DNA from: Hymenopellis radicata
Lineage: Eukaryota > Basidiomycota > Agaricomycetes > Agaricales > Physalacriaceae
Length of the DNA stretch: 64,000 nt
Reading direction: 5' to 3'
NCBI GenBank assembly: GCA_015501595.1
Contig: JADNRX010000241.1
Span: 1-64,000 of the forward strand
Shown here: one piece after another, positions 33,905 to 45,405 of the stretch
How the letters are laid out: the number at the start of each line of letters is the position of its first letter
How positions within the stretch are numbered: position 1 is the stretch's first letter
Notes under the pieces: model-generated
Seen by the model: only the letters and a program-made list of their open reading frames with translations
What the model was told of the DNA's origin: nothing
Database searches by the model: none
Made by a program: the position numbers and the translations under genes

Positions 33905-34480
33905 TTATGGGTGGCGCAGTAGGGTGGTGCAGTAAACCTCCGGGGGTGTTAGTAACGGTATTGATACCGACCCCCGGGAGGCCTTAGTTTTGAAACCGTT
34001 TCTAATGGTTTCGATACCGGTACGTGATTGTCACCACGTGATGTGGCGCAGCGGTGCGCCGCCCTCATCCCGCCCTTGGGCCTTGTCCCGCCACTCTCAG
34101 CTTCTCTGAACGCCAGCGCGTCGTCACGTGAAGCGATCACGTGCCGGTATCCGGTATCGAAACCTACCTCCCGACCCCCGACAGTTTCAATACCGTATCA
34201 ATACCGTTAATAACCGCAGTAAACCCGAGGTGTATCAAAACCTAGGGTTTACTGCGCCTGGACCAGGCGCAGTAAACCTCCCGGCTCTGGTGTTACGTGT
34301 AGTTACTAGTAACGCCGAACGGTATCTGGTTTACAGTGGTTTTGAAACCGTTGGTAACGGTTTGTTCGGTTTCTATGACAGCACGTGTTTTGGACAGTGG
34401 GGCGCCGTAGGGTGGCGCAGCCGCCGCGCCGCCCTCCTCCCGCCGTTGTTCCGCCACTCTCAGAGTGCTGGTAACTGTGT
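33905..34480. repeat. Field of short inverted and direct repeats next to the tRNA
   Basis: A 33-bp palindrome at 34246-34278 has 16-bp arms (ggtttactgcgcctgg) around one base, like two element ends abutting. A related end (gcagtaaacctcc) lies near 33930, so about 33925-34261 may be one small element with terminal inverted repeats. Two direct copies of a segment with gcgccgccctc and ccgccactctcag sit near 34047-34100 and 34419-34462. Pieces like gaaaccgtt, gtaacgg and gataccg recur many times in both orientations. No protein is encoded. Confidence 0.6.
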
Positions 34481-34690
34481 TCTTCTGCATGACAGTCGGA
34501 TGCGGTTATCCTTTGCCCTTTCTAAAACCTCGTCATTTGTTCAATTATGTTCAGGTTTGATACCAATTAGTTACCGGCATACATCAAAATCGTGTACAAC
34601 TCTAGAGCAAAGCCATAGTGAGAAGTCCATCCAAGTAGGCATCATTCCGTCACAACTCACATCTAGCATTGACACTACATGTACGGTGGA

Positions 34691-36531
34691 TCACACCACT
34701 CCGTCAACAACCTCAGGCACCTTCCACGCCTCAATGACCAGCTCCGCCTCCTTCTCAATAACCTCATACGCCTTCCTTATATGCGCCTCCTCTGTCAAGG
34801 CCGCTCCCACCGCAAACCTCACACAATACACATCATTCAACATCGTCTGCGTCAGGTAAATATCCGTCCGCGCCGAGATCCTCGCAAAGAACATCCTATT
34901 CAAGTTGTTCAGCTCCGCCAGCCCTCCCTCCCGCGGGCAAAGGCGGAACACGGAGAGCGTAAAGCTCGGGGGCGTAACGAGCTTGATGACGGGGGACTTT
35001 TCTACGAGGGAGACGAATATGCGGTTGAGGGCGATGCCTTTGCGGATGTGCGCCTGGAAGCCGGAGACGCCGAAGCTGCGGAGGACGAACCAGAACTTGA
35101 GCGAGCGGAAGCGCCGCCCGAGGGCGAGGTGCCAGTTGCGGTAGTCGATGACGGTGCCGGCGTCGCCTTGCTTGGTGCGCAGGAAGGGTGGCGTGATGTC
35201 GAGGGCCTCGGTGAGGTACTTGCGGTCGCGCACCCAGAGCGTCGAGGCGTCAAAGTTGATTAGACCCCACTAGGAGGAAATGTCAGTCACAGGCGAGACT
35301 ATGAGAAGAATGGCAAAACCTTGTGGAAATTAGTACAGAAAGAATCGGCGAACTCGTTTATTTCGTCTAGAAAGCAGTCTTGGCGGTATTCTGGGCAGCT
35401 GAGTGCGACGCCTGCCCAGGCAGCATCGACGTGGACACGAAGGTACGGATGTTCTTTGACTAAACTCCGCAATTAGACGAGAAGACGCGGGCTTACTGTC
35501 AAAGTGAACATACCGACTTGCTTAATCTCTGGAAGATTGTCGATAGCTCCAGAAGAAGTGGTGCCCACAGTCACAACTACCACGGATGAGTTTGGCGTAG
35601 ATGCTGTATATGTGGATACCCACTGAGAATGAACGGTTTCTTCCCAAGCTGCGCGTCTTCTTCGAGCGCGGTTCTCAACGTGTGGCCACGTAATGAAAAG
35701 TTGTCTTCTTCCTTCACTGGAAGGATACGGCACGATAGACCGAGAACCATAGCAGCCTTGACACCAAGGGAATGTGTCTGGGAGGTGGCATAGAGTACGA
35801 GATCCTCCATCTTCGTATCTGGATGCATCCTCTGGTACGACGAACGCGCCGCGACGCATGCAATAAGCGCAGAGTCTGATGCAGTGACTTGGATGCATCC
35901 TCCTCCGATACCAGAGGTGTTGAGGAAATCGGGAGAGAGTCCGAGGAGCTTGGCGGACCAGTCCATGACGATCATTTCGAGTTCGGTGCATGCCGGGCTA
36001 GCAGCCCACTGAACGAAGATGAATACATGGGCAGCGGGTGGTCAGGCGGATAATACTCACGTTGAATCCAGGGTTTACAACAGCGGTAGAGTAGAGATCA
36101 CCAAGGATGCCCTCGAAAGTACAGGAAGTGGGAAAGTACGCGAAGAAGGAAGGGTGTGTCCAATGTGTCAAGCCTACAACAACGAAGTGAATACAATCTT
36201 GTTGGAGGTTGACAGGTCCACATACCTGGGACTATAAGTTTCTGGTAGTCGTCGGCGATTATTTGAAAGTCCTCTCCAGATTGTGGGGCTGAAGCTATTC
36301 AAACGGATGGTGAGCCGGATCCAAAGGATGGCGTTGACAGTCGCGCATACATGGTACGAGACTCTGCAGATAACCAGGTTCGACGCTTGGGAGAACTGGC
36401 TTGTCCTGCAGCGAGTAGTAATATTCGCATATTCTATCTATGGCCTGGTAGCCGGCCTTGCGAAATCTGGTTTGTTCGTCAGTGAACAGACAGCGGGATG
36501 AGCGGACGATAACGCACTGCTCGATATCCAT
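34691..36531 (-). CDS. Aromatic-L-amino-acid decarboxylase (PLP)
   Basis: Group II PLP decarboxylase, probably turning tryptophan, tyrosine or DOPA into the amine. About ten exons; the model starts at ATG 36531 (MDIEQ, then FRKAGYQAIDRICEYYYSL across the first intron) and ends at the stop at 34691. Landmarks in order: THWTHPSFFAYFP, WAASPACTELEMIVMDW, GGGCIQVTASDSALIACVAA, VTVGTTSSGAIDNL, HVDAAWAGVALSCPEYR, and PLP-lysine block NFHKWGLINFDAS. The C-terminus has RIFVSLVEKSP and RFAVGAALTEE. All catalytic blocks are intact. Truncated copies lie at 50917-51745 and 53270-53610. Confidence 0.9.
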
Positions 36532-37367
36532 CACAATGAGGAGATTAAGGAGAGCACACGTACTCGGTCCTAGCAGACCCAGTCTCCATCTCCATCTGTC
36601 GCCATCGGCACGCGCTACAAATTTTTCGGTCCTATCGGAACACCGTCTGGCAGTGTCCCCACGATGTCAGTCGATGTCGAGCCCGTGGAACAATTGCAGC
36701 AGGCAGGGACCACCCATCTGCAGGGTTCAGCATTCGCGCTACAGCTTCGCGTGAGCTCGGGTGTTCGGACAACGTACATACTGGTCCGAGTCCATCGGAA
36801 TTCGCTCACCGCTGCTCGCCGCTCCTATCCCGCCGCGCTGGACCCCACTATCCCGAGGCATTTGGTACTGGTGGTCTGCCAATCTGTACATGTTAGTACT
36901 TAATAATAATACATCCCGCTGCATTGAAACCCATTTGAGTAACTTGTAAGACTGAAAGCCTACAAATGCTCATTAAGAGCTACAAACGAGTTCATTTTGT
37001 TTACAACTTCATTGGTATTGACATTATTACACTCTTCGTTGGTTTGTTTGGTTCATAGCCCACTATTGCTTGACTCGTCGAGTTGTGCGCTCTGTACTGC
37101 AGTAACTCACTCGGGACATTGGGCGGAACGGCGCGCCCGACGCATCACGCTATGAACTCCGATTTTGTTCCTGCAGCTGCCGTTCTGGTTTGCAGCTGTG
37201 CATAATCGATGGGCTCGAAGCGCTGTCATCGTTGTACGCGGGAAAACGGCATGAAGCGCGTTATTGGGGATGATGGTATAAAGTTGAATAGCCGGTCTGA
37301 CCTGGGTCTGACGTCGCGAATATATCTTATTCGGATCCCTGCATCCCCAACTCTCTTCACTACCACC
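36532..37367. other. Divergent intergenic region
   Basis: Between the decarboxylase (-) and IFA38 (+). Open frames here have no motif. Confidence 0.45.
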
Positions 37368-38583
37368 ATGGACGTCATTCAAAAAGTCGCCCAGCACGGA
37401 GCTGAGCTCGGTGAGCGCGATATGGAACCTTCCAGGCCTCGCTCATAACGTTGTAGTGCGCAGTCAACCTCTGCCAGTCACTGTTCTCGCTGGCCTGGGT
37501 GCTCTCAACGTTCTCCGGCTGTTCATACAGGGGACTGTGTTCTTCCTGCAGACCTTTATCCTTTCCGGGCAAAATGTGAGCGGCTACACTGTGTCAAAGA
37601 TCCGCGTTCATTTATCATTTGCAGATAAAACGCTTTGGCGCGAAAAAGGGCGCATGGGCGGTCGTCACTGGCGCGTCGGACGGCATCGGAAAGGAGTTTG
37701 CGTTCCAACTGGCTAAAGCTGGATACAACGTCCTGCTTGTTGCGCGCAATCAGACTGTCCTGGACTCTACGGCTGCTGAAATAAGTGCGTATTTGAACAC
37801 AGTGTAAGTAGTTGAACTTACCCTTCATGTAGCTTCCAAATATTCCTCTGTTAAGACCCAAACTCTCGCTATGGACTTTTCAGTCAACGATGATTCCGCA
37901 TATGCTAACCTTTCTGCGGTCATCTCAAGCCTGGATGTTGGTGTTTTGGGTAAGCCACCTTTATTTGGGGGTAAGGCCTAGTCTTGACTTGAATTGTAGT
38001 CAACAACGTCGGCAAGTCCCACAACATGCCCGTCAACTTTGTCGAGACTCCCAAGGACGAGCTAGAGGGTATCGTCGCCATCAACGTAAACGCGACTCTA
38101 CGCGTCACATACACGATTCTCCCAGGCATGATTCAGCGGAAACGCGGTCTCATCCTTAATATCGGCTCCTTCGCCGGCCATGTCCCTTCTCCCATGCTCG
38201 CAACCTATTCCGGCACCAAAGCCTTCCTCGCCACATTTACCGCAGCCTTGGCCGCCGAAGTCAAGTCCCACAATATCACCGTCGAGCACGTCAATACCTA
38301 CTTTGTCGTCTCCAAGCTCTCCAAAATCCGCAAGCCCTCTGTGCTTATTCCTCTGCCCGGTCCTTTCGTCAGGTCTGTGCTTGGGAAGATCGGTATGGCA
38401 TGCGGTGCGTTGGGCAGCAGCAGACCTGGGACGTCGACGCCGTACTGGAGCCATGCTCTCATGGATTATGCCATGACTCTCATAGGCACACCCAAGTTGT
38501 TCATCAGCTATACCCACAACTTGCACAAAGATATCAGGAGGAGAGCTTTGAGAAAGGCGGAGAGGGAAGCGAAGAAACTCTAA
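37368..38583 (+). CDS. IFA38: Very-long-chain 3-oxoacyl-CoA reductase
   Basis: Predicted 340-aa ER enzyme performing the first reduction in each round of very-long-chain fatty acid elongation. Five exons: 37368-37410, 37457-37575, 37625-37784, 37833-37949 and 38000-38583. A membrane helix at about residues 20-50 (VTVLAGLGALNVLRLFIQG) precedes the short-chain dehydrogenase fold: cofactor loop TGASDGIGKEFA (69-80), NNVGKSH, NIGSFAG with catalytic Ser about 203, and YSGTK with Tyr 216 and Lys 220. The family-specific end SRPGTSTPYWSHALMDY is present. The C-terminus is basic (KAEREAKKL), fitting ER retention. Length matches yeast IFA38 (about 347 aa). Confidence 0.93.
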
Positions 38584-39199
38584 TAGTGCTTGGTGTGTAT
38601 CGTTATGCTGAATCATATCTGTAGAGTCCCACACTGAGCACTGGATTCTACAAGTACAGCAGCTTTTGTCAATTATGTCGGCATACACTCCTCTTCTCCT
38701 CACTGTTAAATGATCTGAAAATGGCCAACACAAGGAAAAACTGTGACATCCTTATAGCCAGTACCAGTCTTAACCTCGAACTACCCAGTTACCCTGGTAC
38801 CAGCGGCTTCCAAAGTCCTTTGGTTTCAAAATAATGGCCACTCTATGCATAACCGCCAGATATCAATGCCAGAGCTTAAAGACCAGTCTCAAAAGCCTAC
38901 TTCTGATTGAGACTTGATTAACCCCCCTTCTCGACAGTCTGTATGACGCGTCCTCTTCTTCTTTTCCTCGGACTGGGAAAGGAAGCTTTTTTTTTCTGGA
39001 CGCGCTTTCTCCTCAGATGTTGGTTATCGTGTTAAGGGAACTACTCCTATAAACAGATGCTCTGCAGCGCGCGCGCTTAAGCCAAGAGCTTACACCAGAA
39101 AGACTAGTCAAAAGAACTAGCGTCTAAAGGACCCGCTTTCTGCGGGGGCGATGCTGCTTCCTCGAGGGCTTACTTGCAGATGACAAAGGACTCGTAGAG

Positions 39200-40216
39200 T
39201 ATGAATACGGACTTCTCTTCCTCGTTCTCTTCTCGTCTACTATCATGTTCTTTCCCATCGCGCTTCACTCTCTCGCGTTCTTCTTTTTGCAGGCAAGCTT
39301 CTTCGCCGCTAGAGGACAGGGCGACGGCTAGTGTTACCACATCCTGCAGAGCGCCAAACACCGTTGCCATCGCATTTGTACGTCCGGTTTCTCTGCTTCA
39401 TCTGTACTCATCTCACGCATTCATGTACAGGACGATGGGCCAGACTCGTTATTTTCTCGTCCGCCATGTTCATTGCTATCGAACTTTTTTCTGCGGCGTT
39501 CTTCAGGGTGCTCCGTCCTGCTTCCTCTAGAGAGCGACTGCCAGTGTTGTCACATCTTGTCGAACACCAAATACCGCTGATTTGTGCGTCCCTTTGCTCT
39601 CTTTTCTTTGTACTCATCTTAGTCGACTGGGTGCACAGGACGATGGGCTGTACATCTACATGAACGATATCATCAAGACGCTGATAATGGGCGCCCAAAC
39701 TTTAGTTGACTGTATACAGCTCAGCTGCGGCCGCTCGCGTAAAGCTTGCCTTCGATAATAACCACCAGGTCGCGTCCCATACCTGGAGACATGTCCATCT
39801 GTCACAGTTGTCTGAACCTGAATTGCAGGCAGAGTTCTGCCGGGACCGAATGTGTGCATTCATGCTTCAAACGGCTGTACCATCATTCGCGAAGGCAATA
39901 TATGCTACAAAGAAGATCATATCAGCATTCGGCGAATACAATTTTCTCGTTCTAAAAGTCGCCGGCGATCGCGGACAGACGCTCGTCAACTGAGACTTGA
40001 TTGTGGTGATTCCGCCGGGGCATCGAGTACTCGGACCAAGGCAATTGAGTAGCTCAACGGAAGCCTAATAATATTCTCACTTTGAACGATGAGACGTACG
40101 AGGGTACTGCGTGAGTAGTTTACCGTTCAAGATTTTGCAACATTTCATATCGGGGTATCTTGGGCAGCCGGCGTATAAAGGGACGCGTTCGCCGCGCGAC
40201 TCTTCGCGGAGGTGTT
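39200..40216 (+). pseudogene. Chitin deacetylase relic B
   Basis: Colinear with relic A. Two exon-1 pieces (about 39290-39450 and 39467-39600); the second keeps an ATG and MFIAIELFSAAFF but then shifts frame. The DDGP segment remains as GRCTSTSTISSR in frame-shifted form; TRSRPIPGDM marks the frame-shifted HTW.H region; VAGDRGQTLVN is followed by an immediate stop. The 3' end keeps CLGQPAYKG and a stop after the Cys-coding end. It cannot encode the enzyme. Confidence 0.8.
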
Positions 40217-40375
40217 GACATGGCAGTTAATCGAACGCGTGTAATTTGATGTTTCCTTCACTTTGTAGTCTTGAAAATATCGAGAGAGTTTCAAGTTTCT
40301 TGTTCGTTGGGTATATTTTATGTACACGTGAACTTTCACGGCGTTACCTGTTATGCTGATCCGCCCGAACCCTCA

Positions 40376-41159
40376 ATGTTCTCCCTCTTCGCTCGCCGTC
40401 TGCCCCGCACCACACTCTCCGCCATTCATCTATGCGCGCGCGGTGTAGCATCAGAGGTCGGTCCGACCAACGCTGTCTTCGTTCGCCTCCGTCAGAAGGT
40501 TGACAACAGAATATCGCACCAAGCCCTCAAAGAGGGCCTGGCTGCCAACTTTGGTCCCGTCGAGCGCCTCTGGCTGGCTATGCCCGCTGGCAGCAGTTGC
40601 ATTGTCGTCTTCCAGGAGCAAGCCAACGCTCAGAAGCTCATGGACAAGGGGACACTAGAGATCCCTCCAGCAATGCTGACCGCCCAACACTTCGCCGTGC
40701 CTCGCAAACCCGAGACGAGGACCCAGTCCAAACTCCGGGAGATAGACGACACCAAGAAACGTCCGAAACTTTACTTGCATAACGTTCCTGCACGATTTGG
40801 TATTTCAGCACCCGAGATCGCCAAGGTGTTTGGCCAATTCGGCAAGGTCAGCGTTAGACATCGTACGTGGCTTCTGTCCCTACTTTCGTGTTTCCTTTCA
40901 GCTTACCAGACTCTTAGCCATTATGGCCGGATACCCTTGCCCTTTTGCTTTCGTTTCCTTCGAAACTCAGGAAGCCGCTGACAAGGCTCTGGAGACAATT
41001 CGGTCAGAGGAGGGGATCATCATTGAGGGTCGCAGACTCGATGCAACTTACGACATCCAGGAGGAGCGCCCCGGCGGAAAGTACCCTGGTATGTTTCTTC
41101 TTCGATACTCCTTCCGTCGCGTCGCTAATCCTGCTACAGTGCTCACTGCCGAGTCTTAA
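40376..41159 (+). CDS. Two-RRM protein, probable mitochondrial, copy B
   Basis: Predicted 225 aa in exons 40376-40862, 40918-41088 and 41140-41159, with the same splice positions and phases as copy A. Presequence-like start, RRM1 (LREKVDN-type start with QALKEGLAANFGPVERLWLA), RRM2 (LYLHNVPARFGISAPEIAKV; PFAFVSFETQEAADKALETI), end VLTAES. Differences from copy A are mostly replacements in the linker between the RRMs (REIDDTKKRPKLYLH against PVDDSQKAPKLILR). Open throughout, so it may be expressed. Confidence 0.75.
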
Positions 41160-41702
41160 ATTCGGGCCTGTTGATGTACGGGCTGTTCATTAGTGTACCC
41201 CGCTGGCGCCAACTTAGAGGTTATCAAAAAACGCGCCGCATTCGTGGACCCTTCTCGGTAGTCTCGTTACTCAGACTCTATGAGATGAAGGAAGACAGTT
41301 GTGCTGAGTTATATCAGTTTAGTGAAGCGCGTTTCACGCGTCAGAGTCGGTCAGACATTAATGAGTCTCAGGTTCGTTTCTGCTCATCACTCTCCTCTTC
41401 CATGTCATTGTCATTATTCAACCTCATAAACTTGAAGATGCCCGCACTCCCACCAGATCCACACTAAGGCAAAATGACAGCGGCGGGATGTGGGTATATA
41501 GGCAGTCAGCCTTCGTAATGCCTTTCACGTCATAGTCAGGCCATACCTCTTCAAATGACCTATAGCATGACCTAATGCCTACGAAGCTTGCTTTATCCTG
41601 TCCATCCTGTCGTCCATCATCCTGCTTCCCCACTTCCGATTCTTCCGCAAGCCCTTGAGGTTTATAATCTCAAGCTCATCTTCCCATACAACTCTACACA
41701 AC
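41160..41702. other. Gap upstream of the dioxygenase
   Basis: No gene is seen. A plus-strand frame at 41171-41467 lacks any motif. Confidence 0.45.
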
Positions 41703-43970
41703 ATGGTATCGAACGCGACGCTTCCTTCGAACCAAGCTCAATGGCGTGACGCACTCGAAGCTCTTCCTTCTACTCCGGACCACATACCTTCATTCTTCTT
41801 TGCGCACGGCAGTCCATTCTTGGCATTCCCCGAGAACCAAAGTGATGGCGGACGTCTCCCTGCCAGTATGGGCCCCAAAGGGGCACTAGCCAAGTTTCTG
41901 AAGGACTTTGGACCGGCCTTGCTGCGCAAATACAAACCTCGCGGAATTGTCGTCTTTAGCGCTCACTGGGAGACGCTCGGCGAGAGATTGGGTTTGTTCG
42001 TTCTATGATTGGGAGCGTTGAATGTAGCCTTACTCGCGATGACAGTTACAGATTATGGAGACGAGAATCCGCTCCTCATGGACTATTTCGGGTTCCAGCC
42101 GGAAATGTATAAGCTCAAGTTCAAGTCGAAGGGAGATGCCGGTATATCGCAAAAATTCCCACTGCATCCCCTCCCCCGCCATCAACACGTGATGTGAAAA
42201 TCTTCCCAAAGTAGTTCGTCGGGGTTCGTTTACTGTTCTTGTCCGTATTTACCGCTTCCTCTCGCAACTTACGACCCTCGCAATGGAGAATCAGCCAAAT
42301 CAGGACGTGTCTATTCCAAGATACTCTCGGAAAAAATGCAGCAAAGTACTTACTTCCTATCAACGGGGACTGGAGGCAGTGTGCCATCTGCCAGGAAAGT
42401 ACCCGACGATGCAAAAAGCTCAAACGCGACACAACCGACGAGGGACCACGACATGGACCTAGCGTACCTGCAGAGCCACAACAACTGGAACCCACTTTAC
42501 ATGTTACCAGACCAAGGAACCTTGCTGGTGGAGGGCAACGGAGGAGAGTGAGTCGGATGATGGTGAGAACACTTGCAACGTGAGTTAAGATACAACTTCA
42601 ATACAGTTGGCAGTTCTGAGCTCCCCCAGTCTTCTTCCTCAGTTCGATGCAACCAAGTCCCGCCATTTTGGTCACATCCATCCCTTGTCCCTCTATCGAT
42701 ATTCCGAACACGTCAACCAGAACGCGCGGTACACGCGGCGAGGATTCTGACGAAGATGAAGATGATGTAAGGGCATTCATAGCTAGTCAAACGACGTTCC
42801 GGGAGCACATATGCGAGTCGCTCAGCTTCGGGAATTTGCAGATATGTTACAGTTGGGTGAGGGGATGCTGGACAGTGTGGAATTGGCTATTTCTCTTGGT
42901 GGAGAGCTGTCAGAGCCGTGAGCGTCGTTTTTGCTCCTGCACAGAGGCGTCGCCAGCGACATAGGAAGGATCATCATGTTTTTCCGAGTGAGAGTGATCT
43001 CGGACTGTCACTTATTGACCTTTTGTACTTGATTAGATTTCCCTTTTCCATTATCATTTTTGTTGTATCTTAACTACTCATAATTACACCTATTGTATGT
43101 GTTTCCTTATACTAGATGTCGTGCAACGCGACACAGACGGCGGCGCGACACATTGCACAACTTCACCCTGAGAAGCTCGGCCCTCGGACTTGCTTATTTG
43201 CCGGTTTCACATCACGTGCTGTTGGCGGGGGAGGGGGGATGCACTGGGGTTGTTCTATATCGCAACGCGTCGTTCAGTTGTACAAAGATGTGAGTTAATG
43301 CAACTGTTCTCTGTCTTGTGACTCTAGTTTTCATGTCGTTTGTAGGCCGGCTATTTGGCGCGTACTACGACTAAATTGGAACCCAGAGGTCAAGACGGAC
43401 GCGGATTCGAAGGTCCTGGATTGGATCACGGAGTGTTCATACCTTTCAAGCTCATGTTTGGGGAAGAATTCATGGACATACCGGTCGTCCAAGTTGCCAT
43501 CGATTCGAGCATGAAGCCCGAGGACAACTGGAGACTTGGCAAGACAGTTGCCGCACTAAGGTCAGTTGACGACACATTCATTGACGCGTATTGACAGCCC
43601 ATGGTAGAACGGAAGGAATTCTAGTCCTCTCAGGTGGCTTGACCATACATAACCTACGTGACATATCTGCGTTTGCGCCAGAGTCTGCGAAGCCTGTCGT
43701 AAAGGAATTTGACAAGGCCGTTCTCGATGCTGTCACTATTCCTGATGTGAGCTTGAAATTCAAAGAAGGTTGATGCGAACTCATTGTTCATAGTCGGAGG
43801 ATCGGAAGAAGGCAATGTTTGCTCTCACCAAGCACGCAGGGTTCCGGTCGGCGAATCCTCGTGAAGACCATTTTGTGCCTCTGTACGTCGCGGCAGGTGC
43901 TGGAGAGATGGGCGGAGTGAAGGTTCTGAATGCGCTTTACGGAATACCTACTGTGGCGTTTGGCTTGTAG
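41703..43970 (+). pseudogene. LigB-type extradiol dioxygenase (DODA-like) split by an insertion
   Basis: The gene encodes a class III extradiol ring-cleavage dioxygenase of the 4,5-DOPA type. Exon 41703-41991 has FFFAHGSPFLAF and VVFSAHWET (metal His residues). Exon 2 starts at 42046 (VTDYGDENPLLMDYFGF) and is interrupted at 42152 by a 1103-bp element. Coding resumes at 43266 (RVVQLYKD, donor 43290), then GYLARTTTKLEPRGQDGRGF with GLDHGVFIP at 43346 onward, LVLSGGLTIHNLRDI, and EDHFVPLYVAAGAGE, ending at 43970. Removing the element and one 10-bp flank copy restores the frame exactly (GDAGIS then QRVVQ), so the host gene is otherwise sound and the insertion is recent. As it stands the gene is disrupted unless the element is spliced out. 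Confidence 0.85.
42153..43255. mobile_element. 1.1-kb terminal-inverted-repeat element, non-autonomous
   Basis: Flanked by a direct repeat tatatcgcaa (42143-42152 and 43256-43265), read as a target-site duplication of 8-10 bp. The two ends are imperfect inverted repeats of about 45 bp: left actgcatcccctcccccgcc ... acacgtgatgtgaaa, right (reversed) agtgcatcccccctcccccg ... gcacgtgatgtgaaa. No transposase is seen. The interior holds small frames, one reading MRVAQLREFADMLQLGEG and one Cys-containing (CAICQESTRRCKKLKR), so it may have captured host gene pieces. An 8-bp duplication would suggest the hAT superfamily, but the end sequences are not diagnostic. Confidence 0.75.
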
Positions 43971-44173
43971 AGTGACGGTTACATGCAAATTAGCTATTTT
44001 CTTCGTGGAGTAACTGAGCCATGCGCTGCTATGAGTCGCAGAAAACGAGTGCACTCATTATAGAAGTAGCCAACTGCTTACTGTCTAATTCTATATCTGG
44101 CCGTGCACTCAGTACATATGTCAACGTACATTGCTTCGACTTCACCTCACTATCAACCAAAAGCCATGTACTA

Positions 44174-44646
44174 CTAGTACGGACCCCAGCCCTTATTCAC
44201 AGCCAACCCAGCCTTCATTCTAACAAGAGCGAAATCATAGTCATTGTTGCACTGCGGCAAAGCCACAAACGTCTCATCACTCTTGTCAAATTCCCCATCC
44301 GACTCCGTATCCTGCGCCATTCCTGTAATAGCATCCAGGGCATAGACAACTCGACCGCCCTGCGCGAAAAAGCGCTCAACCACCTGGGGGTAGTTGGCGA
44401 GCACATGGGCCTTGACGGCGTCCTCAGTGAGCGGGGACGCAGGCGTGCGCTGGAGAATATCCAAGGCCGAGCGGAAGACGGCGGTGTAGCCCCCATAGAA
44501 GCTGGGGTGGAGGGCCTGCCTGGAAACCGAGGGAGGGAGGTAATCGCTGCACATAAGCATGTGGACAAGGGCGGGGTCAACGTTCAGGTCGAAGGTGCGT
44601 TCCTTTGGGTTCGCGTACATGCCGACCAAGGCGAAATCTGCGTGGC
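44174..44646 (-). CDS. Unrecognised gene, last exon(s) only
   Basis: Not recognised. A long, clean minus-strand frame starts after an acceptor at 44647 (HADFALVGMYANPKERTFDL) and runs through LVHMLMCSDYLPPSVS, YGGYTAVFRSALDILQRTP, VKAHVLANYPQVVERFFAQG and an acidic end to GWGPY and a stop at 44174. Amino-acid composition is that of a folded protein. An upstream exon may end at about 44706 (ISHEPSRRVD, donor GTGAGT), but further upstream the DNA is a MYND-gene relic, so the 5' part is unclear; it may be a truncated gene. Confidence 0.45.
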
Positions 44647-44649
44647 CTA

Positions 44650-45260
44650 TTGAACGGCGATGAGAATAAGTTGCACGGATTAGGCCCCGAAACGCGCTAT
44701 ACTCACGGTCGACTCTCCGCGACGGTTCATGGGATATTGTGCCGACAGCAGACGGACGTTCGCAAATTGTCGACCTGCTTGCATTTCCTACCGGTATATG
44801 TAGCCTTGAGTATAAGATCCAGCAGCACTTTGGGTCCCGGCATCGAATCGTGAAGACCTTTGACAATCTTGCACACCTTAGCCAATGAGGACGTGTTTTT
44901 TCACGCCCAGTGACACTCGCGGCGGTCCAGCAAAGTCCCAGAAGACTGGAAGCGCACAAATCGGACTCGAAGGCAATCTGCGAACGAAAACCGCAGTGTC
45001 GTTTTTTGAAGTGGTTGGTAAACGCCCCCCGCCGGTAGGGGCTTCTGGTCTTGGTTGAGCATTATCTCGATCCGCCGCCGCCCCGCGCGCGTTGCAGCAC
45101 GAGGGAAAACGAACGTGAGGTGCTGATCGTCGTTCCTTGTGGATCTCGGTCGTGACGCGGAACGTGCAACCATTCAACTTGAGAATGCGCTTAATCTTTT
45201 GCTGTGAGGTCCTTCGAAAAATACAAAAGTGAGATACTATACAATGCGTCACTGTCAAGA
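44650..45260 (-). pseudogene. Relic of a MYND-family gene, duplicated elsewhere
   Basis: Minus-strand pieces match the family of the two MYND genes at 58043 and 60141: FESDLCASSLLGLCWTAASV (about 44900-44960), then in another frame AKVCKIVKGLHDSMPGPKVL (about 44815-44880), equivalent to VCTIAKDLHDS and DPKVLLNL of the intact gene. A frame shift separates them. The same DNA reappears inverted at about 55740-56130. Confidence 0.6.
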
Positions 45261-45405
45261 ACCAGAGGAGGATTACGAGCGAGAAAGATTCTGGTATTGT
45301 ATACTGTGTATTTCATACTCTTTCTCGAAAAAAGCATCCTTCCGCTCCGGGTCCGCCATATATCTGCAACATGAGATCACATACGAAAAAAAGCCTATTA
45401 TGCAC

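Larger units (their letters stand above)
38640..41190 (+). repeat. Segmental duplication, copy B (pairs with 15131-17870)
   Basis: It begins within about 60 bp of the IFA38 stop and is colinear with copy A: same upstream non-coding DNA, chitin deacetylase relic with doubled exon 1, then the RRM gene. The SPA2-derived gene that precedes copy A is absent here. Confidence 0.8.

Noticed and set aside
34679..35263. Plus-strand frame of 194 codons opposite the decarboxylase
   Set aside because: The minus strand carries the decarboxylase motifs over the same bases; the plus frame is a composition artefact.
36664..36903. Plus-strand 79-codon frame upstream of the decarboxylase start
   Set aside because: Overlapping frames on both strands are equally open, with no motif, so there is no reason to prefer a gene.
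41171..41467. Plus-strand 98-codon frame after RRM copy B
   Set aside because: No motif, no splice support, and it lies in DNA past the end of the duplicated unit; treated as chance.
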